DNA of 64,000 nucleotides from Actinomycetes bacterium (GTDB lineage: Bacteria; Actinomycetota; Acidimicrobiia; IMCC26256; JANYLB01), in the NCBI GenBank assembly GCA_025363815.1, contig JANYLB010000060.1, forward strand, positions 24,153 through 88,152. The letters are read 5' to 3'. Position 1 is the stretch's first letter. Each line of letters starts with the position of its first letter. The position numbers and the translations under genes were made by a program. The notes under the pieces were generated by a model that saw nothing but the letters and a program-made list of their open reading frames with translations, ran no database searches and was not told the DNA's origin. Shown one piece after another: positions 16,410-24,864 of the stretch.

Positions 16410-17022
16410 GTCCCACCGCCTCCGACTCTTCCAGCCCGGCACGCAATCGGGCGAGCCCGCTGCGAATCCGACTCTTGATCGTGCCTTCCGGTTTATCCAG
16501 GATCCGCGCGACCTCTCGGTAGGTATGTCCGCCGAAGTACGCGAGCTCGATGGCGGCTCGTTCGCCCTCCGCAAGCTTGCCGACGGCTTCGCGAACGTGC
16601 TCGGCAAGCGCGAGATCCCAAACCTCGCGTTCGAGGTCGTAGCCAGACTCGGCGTTCAGCCGCGCTTCGCGCTCTTCCCGTCGACGACGGGCCGACTCCG
16701 ACCGAACAAGGTCGACGCTGCGCCCGTGGGTCTGGGCCAAGAGATAGGAGCGCAGCGTCCCGCGGTCGGGGTCGAACTTCTCGGGTTGGTTCCAGAGTCG
16801 GAGGAACACCTCCTGTACGACCTCCTCGGCGAACGAGCGGTCACCCGCCAGCCGTTGGGCGAGGCCGAAGCACGCCCCGCCATGGCGTCGGTACGCCTCG
16901 GCGAGAGCCTCTTGGCGGAACCGAGCGATGGCGAGAACGAGCTTGGCATCGCTCGATTCCCGGACATCTCTTGCGAACATCACATCCTCTTCGGAACCAG
17001 ATCCACGTTCGGATGACGACAT
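16402..17022 (-). CDS. ECF sigma factor, SigK/RskA-type pair
   Basis: Extracytoplasmic-function sigma factor of about 206 residues. Sigma region 2 contains AEEVVQEVFLRLWNQPEKFD, where the core-binding and -10 helices lie, and region 4 contains ELAYFGGHTYREVARIL followed by PEGTIKSRIRSGL, a helix-turn-helix for the -35 element. I choose the ATG at 17022 (MSSSERG); the ATG at 16980 is an alternative, and codons further upstream lie antisense to the acyl-CoA dehydrogenase. It is translated ahead of and overlapping its anti-sigma factor. Its promoter should lie in the 20-base gap before the divergent acyl-CoA dehydrogenase or inside that gene. Confidence 0.9.
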   Translation of the reverse strand: MSSSERGSGSEEDVMFARDVRESSDAKLVLAIARFRQEALAEAYRRHGGACFGLAQRLAGDRSFAEEVVQEVFLRLWNQPEKFDPDRGTLRSYLLAQTHGRSVDLVRSESARRRREEREARLNAESGYDLEREVWDLALAEHVREAVGKLAEGERAAIELAYFGGHTYREVARILDKPEGTIKSRIRSGLARLRAGLEESEAVGRG

Positions 17023-17042
17023 AAGGCCATAGCCTGCCCGCG

Positions 17043-18218
17043 ATGCGCGTGGATGTAACGGAGTTCCTTGCCGACGACTCACAGGCCGAGGCCCATGCGG
17101 CCACAGAAGCAACCCGTGGGTTCCTCGCTGCGCACCGGGGTGGCGACGGGCGGTGGCCCACCGACTGGTATCGGACGATGGCCGCCGGCGGCTATGTGGC
17201 GCCACACTGGCCGCGGCCGTGGGGCCTCGCCGCCTCACCTGTGGAACAGCTCATGATTGACGCCGAGCTCAGGGCCGCCGGTGCGCCGAAGCCGTTGAAT
17301 CCCATCGGTATCGGTTGGGCCGGTCCGACGCTCCTCGCCGCCGGAACCCCCGAACAGCACGATAGATACCTGCCCGGACTGCTCGACGGCTCCGAGATCT
17401 GGTGCCAGTTGTTCAGCGAGCCGGGGTCGGGTAGCGACCTCGCGTCGCTGACGACCAGCGCCGAGCGTGACGGCGACGAATACGTCGTCAACGGCCAGAA
17501 GATCTGGACGACCCTCGCCCACATCTCCCGCTACGGGATCCTGCTCGCCCGCACCCACCCGACCGCCGAACCCCACCGAGGGATCAGCTACTTCATCGTC
17601 GACATGGCGACTACCGGGATCACCACGCGACCGATCCGCCAGATGGACGGCCAGTCCATGTTCAACGAGGTGTTCCTCGACAGTGTGCGCGTGCCCGTAG
17701 AGAACCTGGTCGGCGCCGAGAATGACGGATGGCGGTTGGCGAAGGTCACGCTCGGCAACGAGCGGGTGTCGCTTTCGGGCGAGGGCGCGCTCTGGGGGAT
17801 CGGCCCGACTGCCGACGATCTTCTCGACATGGTCCGCGCCCACGGTGGTGTCGACGACGCGATGCTTCGCCAACGACTTGCGGCGCTCTACGTCGAGCAA
17901 GAGGTGCTGCGGCTCATCCGGCTACGCACCGTGTCGGCACGGGTGCGCGGGCTCGAGCCCGGGCCTGAGGTTTCGGTCCGAAAGGCGCTCGCCGATGAGC
18001 ACGGCCAGCATGTAATGGCGATGGCGGTCGAGCTCGCCGGGACCGACGGGTTGGTCGTCGACCGCGGCCCGTTCGGCACGGTCGACTCAGAGTGGTCCCG
18101 CGGTTACCTCTACTCACGCGCGCTCACGATCGGCGGTGGGACATCGGAGGTTCAGCGCAACATCATCGGCGAACGCGTCCTCGGCCTCCCCCGCGACCCT
18201 GACCCGCGCGACCCCTGA
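17043..18218 (+). CDS. Acyl-CoA dehydrogenase family protein
   Basis: FAD-dependent acyl-CoA dehydrogenase fold, 391 residues. The flavin/substrate segment WCQLFSEPGSGSDLASL and GQKIWTTLAH are in the middle domain; the C-terminal helical domain ends GGGTSEVQRNIIGERVLGLPR. The position of the MCAD-type catalytic Glu (YEGT) is occupied by Gly365, so the base, if any, must come from another site or partner subunit, as in FadE-type heteromers. It is divergent from the sigma factor with only 20 bases between starts and is the only plus-strand gene in its neighbourhood apart from rpsT. The substrate is unknown. Confidence 0.88.
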   Translation: MRVDVTEFLADDSQAEAHAATEATRGFLAAHRGGDGRWPTDWYRTMAAGGYVAPHWPRPWGLAASPVEQLMIDAELRAAGAPKPLNPIGIGWAGPTLLAAGTPEQHDRYLPGLLDGSEIWCQLFSEPGSGSDLASLTTSAERDGDEYVVNGQKIWTTLAHISRYGILLARTHPTAEPHRGISYFIVDMATTGITTRPIRQMDGQSMFNEVFLDSVRVPVENLVGAENDGWRLAKVTLGNERVSLSGEGALWGIGPTADDLLDMVRAHGGVDDAMLRQRLAALYVEQEVLRLIRLRTVSARVRGLEPGPEVSVRKALADEHGQHVMAMAVELAGTDGLVVDRGPFGTVDSEWSRGYLYSRALTIGGGTSEVQRNIIGERVLGLPRDPDPRDP

Positions 18219-18234
18219 ATTCACCCCGATTGGG

Positions 18235-20025
18235 TTACTCGTCGAGCTTGAGGGCGGCGACGAAGGCTTCCTGAGGGACCTCGACGCGGCCGATCTGCTT
18301 CATGCGCTTCTTGCCCTCCTTCTGGCGGTCGAGCAACTTGCGCTTGCGGCTGACGTCGCCGCCATAGCACTTCGCGATCACGTCCTTGCGTCGAGCTTTG
18401 ACCGTCTCCCTGGCAATGATGCGCCCGCCGATCGCGGCCTGGATCGGCACGTCGAACAACTGCCTCGGGATCAGCTCCTTGAGCTTGCCCGCCATCCGCC
18501 GGCCGTAGTCGTAGGCCTTGTCGTTGTGCACGATCGCCGAGAACGCGTCGACGGGAGTGCCGTTCAGCAGGACATCGACCTTCGCGAGCTTCGACGCGCG
18601 CCAGCCGGCTGGTTCGTAGTCGAGGCTCGCGTATCCCCGGGTGCGTGACTTCATGTGGTCAAAGAAATCGAGCACGATCTCGCCCAGCGGCATCTCGTAG
18701 ACGATCTCGACCCGTTCCTCCGAGAGATAGTCCATCTTCTTCATGTCGCCCCGCCGACCTTGACACAGCTCCATGAGGGTGCCGACGTATTCCGTAGGCG
18801 TGAGGATCGTGACGGTGACGTACGGCTCCTCGATCGACTCGACGAAGTTCGGCTGCGGCATCGACGACGGGTTGTCGACCACCTGCGTACTTCCATCGGC
18901 CATGTTCGCTACGTACTCGACATTCGGCGCGGTAGCGACCAAGGCGAGGTTGTACTCCCGCTCCAGGCGCTCCCGAACGATCTCCATGTGCAGGAGCCCG
19001 AGGAACCCACAGCGAAAGCCGAATCCCAGCGCGCCCGACGTCTCGGGCTCGTACGTGAAGCTCGAGTCGTTGAGGCGCAACCGTTCGAGTGCCTCGCGCA
19101 GTTCGGTGTATTCGTCGCCGTCGACGGGATAGAGGCCGCAGAACACCATCGGCTTCGGGTCGAGATAGCCCGGGAGGGCCGGAGCCGGGTTCCCCGCGCT
19201 CGTCACGGTCTCCCCCACCCGCGCCTGACCGACGTCTTTCATCCCGGCAATCAAGTAGCCGACCTCACCGGGGCCCAGCGCGTCGACCGGCGTGGGAACC
19301 GGGAGCCGGACACCCACCTCCTCGGCATCGTGGGTGTCGTTCGCCTGCACGAAGCGCAGGCGCGCGCCAGAAGTGAGCGTGCCACTGAAGACGCGCACCG
19401 CGCTCACAACTCCACGGTAGGGGTCGTAGTGCGAGTCGAAGATCAGGCCCTGAAGCGGCGCGTCGGCGTCGCCGGTCGGCGCGGGCACGCGCTCGATCAC
19501 CGCGTCGAGCAGCTCGGGAACACCTTCGCCGGTCTTTGCCGAGATGCGCAGGATCTCCTCTGCCGGGATGCCGAGCACCTTTTCGATCTCCCCTGCGACT
19601 CGTTCCGGCTCAGCGCCAGGTAGATCGATCTTGTTGAGTGCGGCGACGATCGTGAGATCGTGTTCGATCGCGAGATAGCAGTTGGCCAACGTCTGGGCTT
19701 CGATCCCCTGGCTCGCGTCGACGAGCAGGATCACGCCCTCGCAGGCGGCGAGGCTGCGAGACACCTCGTATCCAAAGTCGACGTGGCCGGGGGTGTCGAT
19801 CAGGTTGACGACGTGGCCGTGCCAACGGACCCGCACGTTCTGCGCCTTGATCGTGATCCCACGCTCCCGCTCGATGTCCATCGAGTCGAGGTACTGGGCC
19901 CGCATGTCGCGGAGCTCGACGGCGCCGGTCATCTCCAGGAACCGGTCGGCAAGCGTCGACTTGCCGTGGTCGATGTGGGCGATGATCGAGATGCAGCGCA
20001 ACTGTTCCAGGGGGGTCACCGACAC
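18235..20025 (-). CDS. lepA: Elongation factor 4 (LepA)
   Basis: Translational GTPase of about 596 residues that acts on the ribosome during stress or assembly. The G domain has AHIDHGKST (P loop), [16 protein letters not shown] and NKIDLPGA. The C-terminal LepA-specific domain ends in the [20 protein letters not shown] segment. The GTG at 20025 is preferred because it leaves 92 bases for divergent promoters before rpsT and gives the usual family length; GTG at 20019 is also possible. The longer open frame upstream overlaps rpsT. Confidence 0.97.
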   Translation of the reverse strand: MSVTPLEQLRCISIIAHIDHGKSTLADRFLEMTGAVELRDMRAQYLDSMDIERERGITIKAQNVRVRWHGHVVNLIDTPGHVDFGYEVSRSLAACEGVILLVDASQGIEAQTLANCYLAIEHDLTIVAALNKIDLPGAEPERVAGEIEKVLGIPAEEILRISAKTGEGVPELLDAVIERVPAPTGDADAPLQGLIFDSHYDPYRGVVSAVRVFSGTLTSGARLRFVQANDTHDAEEVGVRLPVPTPVDALGPGEVGYLIAGMKDVGQARVGETVTSAGNPAPALPGYLDPKPMVFCGLYPVDGDEYTELREALERLRLNDSSFTYEPETSGALGFGFRCGFLGLLHMEIVRERLEREYNLALVATAPNVEYVANMADGSTQVVDNPSSMPQPNFVESIEEPYVTVTILTPTEYVGTLMELCQGRRGDMKKMDYLSEERVEIVYEMPLGEIVLDFFDHMKSRTRGYASLDYEPAGWRASKLAKVDVLLNGTPVDAFSAIVHNDKAYDYGRRMAGKLKELIPRQLFDVPIQAAIGGRIIARETVKARRKDVIAKCYGGDVSRKRKLLDRQKEGKKRMKQIGRVEVPQEAFVAALKLDE

Positions 20026-20117
20026 ATTCTCGCGGATGAACGGGGTGATCGACCGGCTCGAGGCTGCTGGTGCTACCCTTTTTCGACCGTCTGAAAGTTC
20101 TGGGAGCCCCAACGCGC

Positions 20118-20378
20118 ATGGCGAACATCAAGCAGCAGAAGAAGCGAAACCTGCAGAACGAGACCCGCCGGGTCCGGAATCTCGCGGTCCGCACCGAGCT
20201 CAAGACCCGGGTGAAGAACGTCCACTCAGCCATCGACGGCGACGCCGATGACAAGGCCGAGCCGCTTCGCATGGCTCAGAAGCGCCTCGACAAGGCCGGA
20301 TCCAAGGGCGTGATCCACAGGCGCCAGGCCGCTCGACGCACGTCGCGCCTGATGAAGCGCGCCAACAAGGGCGCCTGA
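20118..20378 (+). CDS. rpsT: 30S ribosomal protein S20
   Basis: Small basic ribosomal protein of 86 residues that binds 16S rRNA early in assembly. It begins [20 protein letters not shown] and ends [24 protein letters not shown] in the typical way. GGGAG precedes the ATG at 20118 by nine bases. It is divergent from lepA and convergent with holA, the usual arrangement in actinobacteria. The promoter should be in 20026-20100; TACCCT at 20074 is a possible -10. Confidence 0.96.
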   Translation: MANIKQQKKRNLQNETRRVRNLAVRTELKTRVKNVHSAIDGDADDKAEPLRMAQKRLDKAGSKGVIHRRQAARRTSRLMKRANKGA

Positions 20379-20406
20379 TCCCGGTCTCGAGCTAGCTCAA
20401 ATCGGC

Positions 20407-21492
20407 TCAGCGTCGGGTCGGTGTCGAGCCTCGCCCGCGTGATCCGCGTCGGGACCGGCCGGCCAACCCAGTCAGGCGAGCCACGAGCACTTCGATCACG
20501 GTCCCTGGCGGGAGTGCGCTCGAACCCTTGAGGTCCAAATCGGCCTGGTGCAACAGATCGATGGCTTTGCGCAGGCCGTCGGTTCCCAACGACCGAGTTA
20601 CCTCTAAACCCTTCTTGGCCGGAAACGAGCTCCCCTTCCCGCCGAGCGCCGCGTGGGCCTGGTCGACCGTCGCGATCCCAGGATCGTCGAGTCGTAACAA
20701 CTTGCGGTACCTGCCGTGCAGCAAATTGATCACCTGCAACGGATGCATCGGTTTGGGATCGCGGGCAGTTGTCGCGCTCAGCATGCGATGCAGGGTCGCG
20801 AGGGCGGCAGCGACCTCGCCTTCCTCGATCCGGTTCGTCAGCTGCCATACCGGGACCGAACCGACTTCACCAAGGTACGCCTCGACCTCGTCGGCGCCGA
20901 GTATGGCGCCGGAACCGTAGGTGCCGGCGAGCAGGTCGACCAGACCACCGACCCGACCCGCGTCGTCACCGAGATGGGCGCCGACCAGAGCGCTCGCCTC
21001 AGGACGCAACGTCAAGCCCGCCTTCTCGGCGGCCTGGGCCAACACATCGACGGTCTTCTCGGAGTCGGGCCCCACCGTCTCGGCGCCGGCCTGCTTCAGC
21101 CCGTCGGCCAGGGCCTTGGGAACGCGTCCGCCGCCGCCCACGAATACGAGTGCGGTCGTGTCTAGCGGATCGGCGAGATACGCGACGATCGGCGCGACCT
21201 CGGCCGTGGGGATCTGCTCGTAGTCGCGCACGACAACGACGCGCCTCGCGGTCATGAATGGTGGGCTCTGCGCGGCGTTGAGAATCGCGGCGATCAAACC
21301 GCCTTCACCACCCTCCCCAGACCCGGACGGGCGATCGTCGACGTCACCGTCGCCGCCCCGCCGATTGGCGATGGTGAAGTCTTCCAGCGCGAACGAGCGA
21401 TCGTCACCGTCGAGCAGCTCTGTCACCAGCCGGTCGAGTGCATCGACGCGCAGGAGCGGATCGGATGCTCTGACCACGTGGACGGAGCTCAT
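20407..21492 (-). CDS. holA: DNA polymerase III subunit delta
   Basis: Clamp-loader subunit that opens the sliding clamp, about 361 residues. The N-terminal part begins SSVHVVRASDPLLRVDALD and has the RRVVVVRDYEQ segment; the remainder contains the VWQLTNRIEEGE and HPLQVINLLHGRYRKLLRLDD blocks typical of the family. The ATG at 21492 overlaps the stop of the upstream dihydropteroate-synthase-like gene as ATGA. An Asp/Gly/Ser-rich insert (about residues 45-62) and an Arg-rich tail are probably disordered. The comEC-holA-rpsT order is classical but is split here by the folP2-like gene. Confidence 0.9.
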   Translation of the reverse strand: MSSVHVVRASDPLLRVDALDRLVTELLDGDDRSFALEDFTIANRRGGDGDVDDRPSGSGEGGEGGLIAAILNAAQSPPFMTARRVVVVRDYEQIPTAEVAPIVAYLADPLDTTALVFVGGGGRVPKALADGLKQAGAETVGPDSEKTVDVLAQAAEKAGLTLRPEASALVGAHLGDDAGRVGGLVDLLAGTYGSGAILGADEVEAYLGEVGSVPVWQLTNRIEEGEVAAALATLHRMLSATTARDPKPMHPLQVINLLHGRYRKLLRLDDPGIATVDQAHAALGGKGSSFPAKKGLEVTRSLGTDGLRKAIDLLHQADLDLKGSSALPPGTVIEVLVARLTGLAGRSRRGSRGRGSTPTRR

Positions 21493-22355
21493 GGCGAGCG
21501 CGACGGAGTCGGGGCTTCGGTATGCATCAGGATCGCTTCGACCATGCGACATACCCGAACAGTCCCGGCGACGTCGTGGACGCGGACGATCCTGCATCCG
21601 TGCGCGACTCCGAACGCGACTGCCGCGAGTGACACGTCGCGTCGATCCGAGATCGCGAGATCGACAAGCTCACCGAGAAACCGCTTGTTCGAGGCCGAAA
21701 GGAGCAGGGTGTAGCCGGTGGCCGCGAGCAAGTCACTCTCGCGAAGCAGCACCGCGCTCTGCGTCGGCGTCTTGCCGAGATCGAGCCCGGCGTCGATCGC
21801 GATCTGCTCCGGCTCGAGGCCCGCTGCCTCCGCCTGGTGGGCCCGGTCGACCAGGAACCTCGTGACGTCGCCCACGAGATCGTCGTAATGCGGGTCGGGA
21901 TCAGCGACCCGCGGCCGGAGGCGGATGTGGGTTGCGACGACCGACGCTTTCGCAGCTGCGGCCACCTGGAGATACTTCGGATCTCCGAACCCGCTGATGT
22001 CGTTGCCCACGACCGCGCCCGCCCGGCACGCCTCGGCGAGCACAGAGGACCGCCAGGTGTCGACCGAGATCGCAACGTCGAGGCGGGCGTGGAGCGCTTC
22101 GATCGCCGGGACCACCCGCTCGAGCTCCTCGGCCTCGCCGACCTCTGGCCCCGGACCGGCCTTCACCCCACCCACGTCGAGCAGGTCGGCGCCGTCGACC
22201 ACCAACTGCTCGGCCCGTCGCACCAGCGCGTCGAGCTCATAGGTCAGCCCGGCGTCGTAGAACGAGTCAGGCGTGCGATTCAGTATCCCCATCACCAGGG
22301 TGCGTTCAGTGACGTCGTGGACCCGATCGCCGAGGCGGTACGTCGTCATGCGCAC
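21489..22355 (-). CDS. folP2: FolP2-type dihydropteroate synthase paralogue
   Basis: Dihydropteroate-synthase fold of 288 residues, but of the mycobacterial FolP2 kind. The first loop reads GILNRTPDSFYDAG (residues 23-36; FolP1 has NVTPDSF), and the second reads DVGGVKAGPG (60-69) where catalytic enzymes have GGESTRPG. The pterin-binding IDAGLDLGK and LLSASNKRF segments are present. In mycobacteria FolP2 does not replace FolP1 activity, so the reaction here is uncertain. The GTG at 22355 follows GAGGA by five bases. The stop overlaps the holA start. Its usual neighbour in mycobacteria (a glucosyl-3-phosphoglycerate synthase gene) is not here. Confidence 0.8.
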   Translation of the reverse strand: MRMTTYRLGDRVHDVTERTLVMGILNRTPDSFYDAGLTYELDALVRRAEQLVVDGADLLDVGGVKAGPGPEVGEAEELERVVPAIEALHARLDVAISVDTWRSSVLAEACRAGAVVGNDISGFGDPKYLQVAAAAKASVVATHIRLRPRVADPDPHYDDLVGDVTRFLVDRAHQAEAAGLEPEQIAIDAGLDLGKTPTQSAVLLRESDLLAATGYTLLLSASNKRFLGELVDLAISDRRDVSLAAVAFGVAHGCRIVRVHDVAGTVRVCRMVEAILMHTEAPTPSRSP

Positions 22356-22391
22356 CGATTCCTCACCAGCGGGGATTGCACTTCATCGAGC

Positions 22392-23918
22392 CTACCGGCG
22401 GTCCGGCGGGTGTTCCCCACCCGACGTACCCGAAGAGAGATGAGCGAACCGACCGCCGTTTAACAGCACACACCCGATCACGGCGGAGCCGATCGCGACG
22501 ATGGCGAGCGCGCTCCGCTCATCGAGCGCGAAGGGAACGAGCGCGGCAACGGCGGCGATCCCCTCGAGCGCCTGCACGAGCGCGATCACCGGACCCAGGA
22601 GCGCCGCCGAGACCGTCGGCGCGAAACTTCGCACGACGCCACCGATTGATCCGGCGACCAGACCACCGATCGTGATCGGACCCATGAGCGGCGCGGCCAG
22701 GACATTCGCCGGCAGCGACGCCAGCGGCAGATCTCCGAATACCGGGAGCAGGACCGGCGCAACTCCGATCTGCGCCGCCATCGTAACGGCAAGTGGATCG
22801 CGCAATGCCCGAGGACCACGGAGACGAGCCGCGATCGGCGCGGAGCCCAGGGCTATCCCCACGGTCGCGCCGCACGACATCAGGAACCCGACCGAATGCC
22901 ACAAGAACGGATCTGCGAGCAGCAGCCCGGTCACTGCGATCACCAGAACGCGCAAGCCCTGCGCCGGCCGACCGAGGAAGCCGGCGAACATCGCACACCC
23001 GGCCATCGCGACCGCACGCAGCACCGACGGTTCCCAACGGGTCATCGTCCCGAAGACCATGATCACGACGAGCCCGGCCACGAAGCGGCCGCGGAACCCA
23101 AGTCGACGGAGCAACGGACCCACGAGCGCGAGCACGAACGCGACGTTCTCGCCCGAGACGGCAAGATGGTGTGTCAGCCCCGCAGCCCGGAACTGCTCGA
23201 CGGTCGTGCGCGGGATGGAACGGGTGTCTCCCAGGAGCAGTCCGGCAAGCAACGCTCGCTCGGAGGCCGGGGCGAGCCCCGTGCCTTCGAGCACGAGATC
23301 GCGCAACCGGTTCGCGAGTCGAGCAAGCACAGACGACGGACCGGCCAGATCGATCATAGCGGTCGCTTCGAAGGCACCGACGGCATGCCGCCACCGTTCG
23401 CGGGTGTCCCAACCAGACAAAGGCCGGAATGAACCCGCGAGGCGGACCCGATCGCCCGCAGAGAGGATCCGCAATCGGCCCGCGGCGTCACCGCGAGCGA
23501 CGACCAGAACCGTGCGGCCGGAGACCCGCCCGAGCGCGTCGACCACAAAGCGCGTCGGTCCCGCCGGGTCCTCGGTGAGCGTCACCCACACGATCCGTGA
23601 TCGGTATGTCGCGACTGTTTCGGTGAGCGGCGAGTGCTCAAGTCCGTCGAGCGCACGCTGCATAGACGCGGAGCCGAGGAGAAACAGCGCGACCATTCCG
23701 ATCGCGATCCGCCCCCGCTCCCCACCGATCGCAAATCCTCCAAGCGCGACACCGGATCTACCGGCGGCGCCACCGGCGACGCCAGCGACCGCGAGCCCCG
23801 CGAGCGCAAGGCCGGTGACTAGCTCGGGGACAGCCGGGGTACCTCCCACGCGCTGGCCCACCGTTACGCCCAGAACGACGGCGGCGAGGAGCAGGAGCGG
23901 ACCTCTGGGGATGCGCAC
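22392..23918 (-). CDS. comEC: ComEC/Rec2-type DNA uptake channel, no metallo-beta-lactamase domain
   Basis: Membrane protein of 508 residues. Two N-terminal hydrophobic stretches lead to an OB-like extracytoplasmic part (about residues 100-190) and then the competence core with LLLGDTRSIP and THHLAVSGENVAFV (the family has HxxAISGxH here) and about eight more helices. It ends soon after the membrane domain; the C-terminal metallo-beta-lactamase-like nuclease domain of full-length ComEC (about 750 residues) is absent. It starts at GTG 23918 directly after the comEA stop (TGAGTG). With comEA it would form the DNA-import route, but no other competence genes are in the window. Confidence 0.9.
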   Translation of the reverse strand: MRIPRGPLLLLAAVVLGVTVGQRVGGTPAVPELVTGLALAGLAVAGVAGGAAGRSGVALGGFAIGGERGRIAIGMVALFLLGSASMQRALDGLEHSPLTETVATYRSRIVWVTLTEDPAGPTRFVVDALGRVSGRTVLVVARGDAAGRLRILSAGDRVRLAGSFRPLSGWDTRERWRHAVGAFEATAMIDLAGPSSVLARLANRLRDLVLEGTGLAPASERALLAGLLLGDTRSIPRTTVEQFRAAGLTHHLAVSGENVAFVLALVGPLLRRLGFRGRFVAGLVVIMVFGTMTRWEPSVLRAVAMAGCAMFAGFLGRPAQGLRVLVIAVTGLLLADPFLWHSVGFLMSCGATVGIALGSAPIAARLRGPRALRDPLAVTMAAQIGVAPVLLPVFGDLPLASLPANVLAAPLMGPITIGGLVAGSIGGVVRSFAPTVSAALLGPVIALVQALEGIAAVAALVPFALDERSALAIVAIGSAVIGCVLLNGGRFAHLSSGTSGGEHPPDRR

Positions 23919-24737
23919 TCAGACGGTGACGAGATCGCGCAGATCCTCGAAGCGCTTCTGCCCTATGCCGTGCACGCTACGGAGCTCGTCGGTGGAGCGG
24001 AACCCACCTCGCTTGTCGCGCTCGGCCAGAATCGCCGCACCGAGCACCGGTCCGATACCCGGCAACGCTTCGATCTGGGCCTGCGTGGCCGTATTTAGAT
24101 TCAGCGGTCCCGCGGTCGACCCGCCCGGCCCCCCGGCGGAGCCCGTCGATGCACCGGCCGGGGCGCCGACCGACCCGACTGCCGCCGACGGCTGAGCGGG
24201 GAGGCCGACTGCAATCCGTTGCCCGTCGGCCACCTTGGCCGCGAGGTTGAGCTGGTCGAGATCGGCCTGAGGAACGGCACCACCGGCCGCGGCGATCGCG
24301 TCGACAACCCGCGCGCCCGCGCGCAGCCGCACGATCCCCGGTCGCGCGACCGCACCGGCGACGTGAACGACCAATTCGGCGTTCGCGTCGCGTGGGCCAC
24401 GGGTCGTCGCCGTCGAAGATCTGCGGATCTTCGCCGTGGAGCGCGACGTCGATGCGCCAACCGGGTGGTCGGCCGCGTCGACGCCGATGCGGTACCAAAC
24501 CAGGCCCGCGACGAGCGCTACGGCGAGAAGCGCTACCGCGCCGACGCGGCGGTCGCCGCGAAGACGCTCAAACCACGAGGCACCGGGTGGTCCGCCGAGC
24601 GGCCGGTGGCCGAGCGGCGGGCGATCATGCCCCCAGAACGCGAAGGAGGCGAGCGGATCAGAGAGGCGATCGGGCTCGCGATCTGATCCGCGATCAAGTC
24701 GGGGCGACTCGGGCGGGGTGTGAGCGGCAACGGACAC
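23919..24737 (-). CDS. comEA: ComEA-type DNA-binding competence protein
   Basis: Membrane-anchored DNA receptor of about 272 residues. A cytoplasmic Pro/Arg-rich N-terminus is followed by one transmembrane helix (AVALLAVALVAGLVWYRIG), a linker, an SLBB-like domain (LVVHVAGAVARPGIVRLRAG) and a C-terminal double helix-hairpin-helix with LNLNTATQAQIEALPGIGPV. The start is fixed by a perfect AGGAGG five bases before the GTG at 24737; the longer open frame upstream is not used. leuS is 127 bases upstream. Confidence 0.93.
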   Translation of the reverse strand: MSVAAHTPPESPRLDRGSDREPDRLSDPLASFAFWGHDRPPLGHRPLGGPPGASWFERLRGDRRVGAVALLAVALVAGLVWYRIGVDAADHPVGASTSRSTAKIRRSSTATTRGPRDANAELVVHVAGAVARPGIVRLRAGARVVDAIAAAGGAVPQADLDQLNLAAKVADGQRIAVGLPAQPSAAVGSVGAPAGASTGSAGGPGGSTAGPLNLNTATQAQIEALPGIGPVLGAAILAERDKRGGFRSTDELRSVHGIGQKRFEDLRDLVTV

Positions 24738-24864
24738 GGTGACCTCCTGGCGGCGCGAGGAACCAACAGGAGGAAGCGCCCGGGGAGGTACGGAGAAGCT
24801 ACCCGCGCTGGAGCCCGACGGAAAGGGCGCGCGCCCGATCGAGTGCAGAGACGTGCACGAACGA

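Noticed and set aside
22501..24195. Long plus-strand open frame of 564 codons
   Set aside because: Antisense shadow of comEC and comEA; low-complexity Ser/Arg/Ala-rich translation without any motif.
24828..24839. GGGCGCGCGCCC palindrome between leuS and comEA
   Set aside because: A simple GC-alternating run in very GC-rich DNA with no loop and no T-run; likely chance.
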